A DNA stretch of 64,000 nucleotides from Haliotis asinina (lineage: Eukaryota > Mollusca > Gastropoda > Lepetellida > Haliotidae): NCBI RefSeq assembly GCF_037392515.1, contig NC_090280.1:23503118-23567117 (forward strand), read 5' to 3'. The notes under the pieces were generated by a model, which saw only the letters and a program-made list of their open reading frames with translations, was not told the origin of the DNA and ran no database searches. Positions 58,324 through 64,000 of the stretch are shown one piece after another (positions within the stretch are counted from its first letter, which is position 1; each line of letters starts with the position of its first letter). Both the position numbers and the translations under genes were made by a program.

Positions 58324-58594
58324 TTGCCAGTATATCCAAAGACACACAAGGGCGTGCAACAACGTATGAGTAATGCAACAGGTCCTCCTGTGTTTCTCAC
58401 TGGTTACAACACGGTGTCTATATGCAGTTTGTTTTCGCTCCCCATTTCCTCCACAAATTTAAACGTTTTTACAGTGCCACGATGACTCGTAATAACACGG
58501 AAATACTTCATCACAGTCCTGATTAACAAATAGTTATCTGAATCATCTGAAGTATTGTGTAGTAGTCAACACACTGAAAGCAAACACACCTATT

Positions 58595-58658
58595 ATGTTT
58601 TTTCATTTGTTTTGTCTGAAAACTGTGATCTTCTTTGGAGGCATACTGGAATTTGCTG
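58595..58658 (+). CDS. Copy 4 signal-peptide exon
   Basis: ATG, 21 codons plus one base, donor GTAAGG. Product MFFHLFCLKTVIFFGG...EFA. The upstream frame contains stops, which confirms the inner ATG as the real start. Confidence 0.75.
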
Positions 58659-61600
58659 GTAAGGGTTTATCTTTACTTTTTTATCATTCCAGTTAGGTAT
58701 AAGGTGTGTTCTAAGTTTGTCATATTTTGGCAGAAACGTTTGAACATGTTTGGTGTTTTGTTTTTCGAAACATTCGACAGAACTTCAACTGAAGTAATCA
58801 TCAACCAGTGATTAATATGATGTGCAAGGTCCGGTGTTGCTAGGCAACAAGCCATTGTCAACAAGCCACTTGACCCATTTTACTCGCCTCCCTCCAAGAC
58901 CACAATATGAGGTAAAATTTGTTATGTCATACACAAGCACAGAAAAAAGGCCCAGGGAGGCATGACGGGAGCGGCCGCTAGGTCAGAATGCGGTCCTTTC
59001 GCAAACACTATTTCGCGAACTATTTTCTGGTAATTCATTCACACGTGCTCTTGGTCGAAATCTGAAACCGGGACACCGCGCGCCCAACTGAGAACCATAC
59101 TTGTATATCATGATGAGTGTTGAGTGAGTTGAAGAAACGGTTTATACTGTACGAATAGAATAATTTCTATCAACCTACGGTAGTCAGAAGTTCGTAAATC
59201 CAAACGAATACTTCCTAAACGTTCGTGGCATGTACTTCAGAAAACTGTCATTAAAATAAAACAAGCGGGGCGGCTTGTGGCAGTCATGTGCTGCTACAAA
59301 CATCATTGATAACGAAAGTCAGCTTTTGTTATACATTTGTTGACTTAATGAAATTGGGGAAGACGAAAAAGACGCCAGTCGCAACATCGCCTAACGACGC
59401 CTCCAAACTGGAACGTACCAGACTGCATTTGTCACGTCGACGTACACCATATCGCGTTATATTAACCACCTGAAAGCAACCATGGCTGTGGGGTAGCCTT
59501 GTGGGTAAAGCCTTCCATGCGGAATCAATTCCCAACATGGGTACAATGTGTGAAGCCCATTTCAGGTGTTCCCCACTATTGCTGGGATATTGCGAAACTC
59601 GGCGCAAAACTAAAACACTGACTGACTGACTGACTGACTGACTGACTGACTGACTGACTGACTGACTGACTCACTCACTCACTCACTCACTCACTCACTC
59701 ACTCACTCACTCACTCACTCACTCACTCACTCACTCACTCACTCACTCACTCACTCACTCACTCACTCACTCACTCACTCACTCACTCACTCACTCACTC
59801 ACTCACTCACTCACTCACTCACTCACTCACTCACTCACTCACTCACTCACTCACTCACTCACTCACTCACTCACTCACTCACTCACTCGTCCCTGGCATG
59901 GTGATCAACGTTCAGATGCTGGTGATACCTAGTGATTATTTCCATGATAGCGTACCAGTAACTTACGAGTTGTGATATTTGTACTGTACTTTGATGGCAG
60001 CGCTTACGTTCTAAATGTATTGATTTTAATATAGATATAAATTAAATTGTTCTCGTCACGATATTGATGGAATATTGCCGATTGCGACGTGACGCTTAGT
60101 TTCAAAGCAAGCACTCACGCACTCACGCACTCGCGCACCCGATGACCCGAGAAGTGGTAGAGAAGAGTAGACAGTCTTACAAAATATCGCAACATTCATG
60201 TCTTTCATCTACCTCACCGCCATCTACCACCGCCGATACTGCTCGACATGTGCATAGTATGTGCTGTTGACCGACGAAACAGCATGAAATTAGACACCAA
60301 AGTATTTGTTCCTCTGTTGAGAAGTCTGCACCGACGACGATGACGACGTGTAGCATGGAGCAACACCGTGCAGGTATGGAGAAAATGGCGGTGAGTCTGG
60401 AGCAATGATGGTTCGTGAATTCTCCCTCAATGCTGAAACTGATGATAGGCTGTCGTCTGACGTCAAGTGAAGGTATTCAGCACTTTCCGACAGGTCGACA
60501 GGTTTGGTGTCGAAAGTGTGATAGTGTGGGGAATCATATCCTACTTGGGAAGATCTACAGGGTTGCGGTTCAGGGAACTGGTGCAGGGACCATATTTTTC
60601 AAACGAAAGAGATCGTAGGATCTTAATCCGATACAACATCTTAGTGTTTGCATCGAGGTCAACATCAGACTGAAACACGTTTACAATGCATTGCGGGAAG
60701 AATGGCAGAGAAATCCACATAACATAGTACAGAGAAGTGATGATCGACAGCTCACTGAGTGGGCATCTTACGACAGGGCAATTAGCATTGCCATGATGTG
60801 ACTATCACCATGATGTCATCTTTGTATCAGTTAAATTAGATCAAATATGCAATTACGTGTATTTGTATTTCAAAGTTGGCCTTTATGTTTCTGTTCTGTA
60901 TCGTGTACTAATTATGCTGATGTGTTTCAGCTTCTTATACCACCACTGTGGCCCGTGTCGGACAAAGTGTCAACATGACCTGGAGTATCAGTCAGTCAGT
61001 TACGGATTTTAAGATAAAATCTAATACACAACAGAAATCCAACAGAACTGGTTCCATTATCCTGTTCATTGTGAATGGAAATACGACTCTGCTTGCTACT
61101 GTCGACACACACACAGACAACGGGACGAGGATTCGGCTGACTGTCAATACATCCCTAGAGGAGAGGAAGCTAGTCAGTCTCAAGTTCCACAGTGTTGACG
61201 TACAGGACGCCGGAGTCTACAACTTAAACACTCATAACAGTGACGTGTCTCCCGGGACTCAACTTCTTATTGTATTGCGTAAGTGTGAAGATAATGTGAG
61301 CACCAAATAGAAACTCCGCGCCAAAAGCTAGTTTTTGAGACACATTGATAGAAATATGGCGATCACAGGCAGATAATCTGCGAAATAATTATCAATACCT
61401 ATCATAGCTTTATCATTATAGCATTATAGTTTAATGTCGTTTACACAAATGTCATTGCAAGAACTAATTACGATAGCGATGAACATCACCATAAAGCTTC
61501 ATCCTGTAACAGAATCCAGATGAAATATATTGTATATATTATATTCTTATATTTTGTTATCGTTCAAGGGTACACTATGACACTGACCAATCTTCTTCGA

Positions 61601-63530
61601 TGGCACTTTCATAATGTTATATAACACCTGACCTTCCTCTCTCCTTACAGATGTTTTGTAACACCTGACTTTCCTCTCTCACTACAGACGTTTTATAACA
61701 CCTGACCTTCCTCTCTAACTACAGACGTTTTATAACACCTGACCTTTCTTTCTCCCAACAGACGTTTCATAACACCTGACTTTCCTCTCTCCCTACAGAC
61801 GTTTTATAACATCTGACCCTCCTTTCTCCCAAAAGACGTTTTATAACACCTCACTTTCCTCTCTCCCTACAGACGTTATATAACACCTGACTTTCCTCTC
61901 TCCCTACAGACGTTTTATAACATCTGACCTTCCTTTCCCCCTACAGACGTTTTATAACATCTGACCTTCCTTTCCCCCTACAGACGTTTTATAACACCTG
62001 ACCCTCCTTTTTCCCAAAAGACGTTTCATAACACCTGACCTTCCTCTCTCCCTACAGACGTTTTGTAACACCTGACCTTCCTTTCTCCCTACAGACGTTT
62101 TATAACACCTGACCTTCCTCTCTCCCTACAGACGTTTTATGAACAGTATCACGGACGTGGTCAGGGATTCTGCCTCACTGCATTCACTATCCATCTGTTA
62201 TTGCTTCCTTGGGAATGGATAGAACATTTGACGTTCACTAAGATCAATTCAAATAAACTTTCTGTTCAAACGACATTTTGGCGTATGACGGTGACTTAAT
62301 GTCACTGAATACATACTACATATTCATATATGTTATTAATAATTAATAAGAATAAGGACAAGATTACAACCATTTCCATTCAACTTTTCACAGGGAAACC
62401 ATCAAAACCGAACATCACCACGACTGTCGCTGACCCTGTATCCGGTGATCCTGTCAACCTGACCTGCTCCACAACCTCCCGGAGTCTTCCTACAGACCAG
62501 TCTCTGAACACGTCCTACACCTGGAGGAGAAACAACAGGAGTGTAGACAGCAGGGTAGACAACAGAGTGCAGGTGGACGGACAATTCCTGACCGTAGACC
62601 ACGTCACCAAGGAGGACAAGGGAGTGTACTCTTGTCAATCTGGAGAAGAAGGACTACTGTCAGACTGGAGTCAGGGATACACTCTCAATGTTTTATGTAG
62701 GTTCAGGTTGATTAATATTGAAACAATAACAGAAGCCAGATGTTTCTTCATATACAATCCTCAGAAAATCTGATTCTGCTCCATGCGTTGTCACTATCAA
62801 CGTTTAATGCCTAAATTCAAGTGAACATGAAGCTTGCCCATTCAATAATAACTCAGAAACAATAACATCTGAAACGGATGTTTTATGGAAAGACCCGAGC
62901 TATGATGTCTCGAGATATCGCCACAGAATTCCGATCCGATTCATCATCACGCCGTGTCCTCTGTTGCAACTGCTCAGCCATTCTGCACGTATACGTATAA
63001 ATAGAGATTATCACCCTCGCCACTACTGATATCAACTATATAAACACGGGTTGATAGAGTTACAATGGCTTTCCGAGGATATCTTTATTTTTATCAACGT
63101 GTGTGATATCAGTAGACACGAGGTTGGGATTGTAGTTATAATCAAATATCATTCTTCAATCTTGAATCCCTTTGGAAGACAGCCACACTAGATATATGGT
63201 GGCATGGGTATGGTAGAAGAAAGTTTCAAATTATTATTTCTGACCATTTCACATGCATTCCAGATGGACCTGACCAGATACAGTTTGACGGCACAAGGGA
63301 CAAGCTGCAGGTAGAAGAAGGGAAACCTGTAACAGTGAGATGTTCTGCTGACTGTAACCCTGCCTGTTCTGTAACCTGGTGGGACACATCCAGACAGGTG
63401 GTGATTACAGGACACAGGGAGGCTGTGTTGTCTATACCAGTTGTAGATGTGTCTGTGTCTGGACAGTACACGTGTCATGTCAACAACTCCCATGGGAGTG
63501 CATCACGCAACCTGATACTGGAGGTCATCA
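58595..63530 (+). CDS. Ig-superfamily receptor, copy 4 (5' part only)
   Basis: Exons visible: 58595-58658 (signal), 60931-61278 (Ig1), 62394-62696 (Ig2), 63264-63530 (Ig3). All are in frame and phase compatible, giving about 327 residues before the window ends. Ig1 is 116 codons, two fewer than copies 2 and 3. Ig2 lacks five residues (YPYTL in the other copies) before SYTW. The remaining exons must lie beyond the window; the intron sequence homologous to that just before TM-A is already present at the end. Confidence 0.8.
59485..59615 (+). mobile_element. SINE family B in Tc1 remnant, copy 4
   Basis: Counterpart of the 3872 copy; its tail has grown into the long microsatellite that follows. 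Confidence 0.68.
59616..59888. repeat. (ACTG)n-(ACTC)n microsatellite, copy 4 intron 1
   Basis: About 270 bases of perfect tetranucleotide repeat, ACTG first and then ACTC. Units 1-3 have only a few CACT units here. Confidence 0.95.
60931..61278 (+). CDS. Copy 4 Ig1 exon
   Basis: 116 codons, VNMTWSIS and DAGVYNL without the cysteine pair. The middle region (NTQQKSNRTGSIILF, NGNTTLLATVD) is unlike the other copies. Confidence 0.85.
61617..62140 (+). repeat. Expanded intron minisatellite between Ig1 and Ig2, copy 4
   Basis: About 14 copies of the same unit, the longest array in the window. Confidence 0.9.
62394..62696 (+). CDS. Copy 4 Ig2 exon
   Basis: 101 codons with both cysteines. A 15-base in-frame deletion precedes SYTWRRNN. 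The donor is GTAGGT, versus GTGAGT elsewhere. Confidence 0.88.
63264..63530 (+). CDS. Copy 4 Ig3 exon
   Basis: 89 codons, RCSADCNPACSVTWWD and YTCHVNNS, donor GTAAGA. Confidence 0.9.
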
Positions 63531-63716
63531 GTAAGACCTGCACACATTCTTTAGTAACAGAATATGCAATATTTAAAGTTGTATTTGGACAAAACTTGGA
63601 ATGACACTATCAAAATCAGTAATCATTTCAACTCGTAGTATTCATTAAGAATTCAATTTTGACCATAATACAATAGAAAGATTACACCAAGTTTCTCAGT
63701 TATCAGCTACAATCAC

Positions 63717-63860
63717 AGGGACGGTGGGGTAGCCTAGTGGTTAAAGCGTTGACTCATGACGCCAAAAACCTTGGTTCGAATCTCCACATGTGTAGCCCAT
63801 TGCTGGTGGACCCCTCTGTGATGTTGCCAGAATATTGCTGAAAGCGGCCTAAAACAAAAC
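63717..63860 (+). mobile_element. SINE family B, intron of copy 4
   Basis: Counterpart of the 7958 copy, with a small internal deletion after the B box. Confidence 0.68.
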
Positions 63861-64000
63861 GACAGTCAGTCCAACAATCTCAAATGTTTCTGCTTGCCCT
63901 ATAAACTGAAAATATACCATGAAAGAAAACATGATATGCAAAGTGACAAAAGGAAATGTTATTTTAAATGTCGTTTGGAAGTGCCACCGTATACCCTTTG

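Larger units (their letters stand above)
59300..60730 (+). mobile_element. Tc1-like transposase remnant in intron 1, copy 4
   Basis: Same element with VDRFGVESVIVWGIISYLG near 60500. No internal type A SINE, but a large CACT microsatellite sits inside it. Confidence 0.6.
55889..64000 (+). repeat. Tandem unit 4 (type B), cut by the window end
   Basis: Fourth copy. It reaches only past the Ig3 exon, and the window ends shortly before the expected TM-A exon. Private features are a second LINE remnant near 57035-57355, a very long CACT microsatellite and an expanded intron minisatellite. Confidence 0.9.

Noticed and set aside
61617-62140. CRISPR-like regular array
   Set aside because: Head-to-tail minisatellite without unique spacers, inside an intron of a eukaryotic gene.

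Overview
The window is animal genomic DNA, most likely from a vetigastropod mollusc of the abalone (Haliotis) type. The evidence is intron-rich genes with GT-AG splice sites, low GC, and dozens of SINEs ending in a (CACT)n tail with a 'cagcaatattccagctatatggcgg' type core. I associate that core with Haliotis genomes from memory, not from a search. There is no bacterial-style gene organisation.

The layout is one large tandem array. Four copies of a 17.6-19.2 kb unit start near 1, 17648, 36842 and 55889, and the fourth is cut by the window end. Each unit holds one plus-strand multi-exon gene for a type I membrane receptor of the immunoglobulin superfamily. I rebuilt the genes exon by exon from conserved splice sites and intron phase: signal peptide; Ig1 (V-like, lacking the usual cysteine pair); Ig2; Ig3; transmembrane exon TM-A; two cassettes, each a 22-base microexon plus a 56-base exon, carrying tyrosine motifs; a second, homologous transmembrane exon TM-B; a 16-base microexon; and a last exon with a textbook ITAM core, YxxL-x7-YxxL. 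All extracellular exons and both TM exons are phase 1-1, so Ig3 can join either TM exon without a frame change. TM-A, TM-B and the tail cassettes can therefore be chosen alternatively. Without TM-B, copies 1, 2 and 3 encode 496, 493 and 497 residues. Copy 4 is complete only from the signal peptide to Ig3.

Shared insertions and deletions make copies 1 and 3 one type (A) and copies 2 and 4 another (B). The order A-B-A-B, with A-to-A and B-to-B spacings of about 36.87 and 36.84 kb, suggests that a two-gene block was duplicated. Copies differ mostly in the middle of Ig1 and in the tail. Copy 2 has lost two tail tyrosines and has a weakened ITAM.

The rest is intron and intergenic DNA full of old mobile elements: 3' ends of LINEs, Tc1-like transposase remnants on both strands, a broken MULE transposon in front of copy 2, a FLYWCH zinc-finger remnant, an inverted-repeat element in copy 3, two SINE families and several mini- and microsatellites. 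Working together, the genes look like a young, diversifying cluster of cell-surface recognition receptors that signal through tyrosine phosphorylation, with splicing choosing the tail. No transcripts are visible here, so expression and isoforms are inference.
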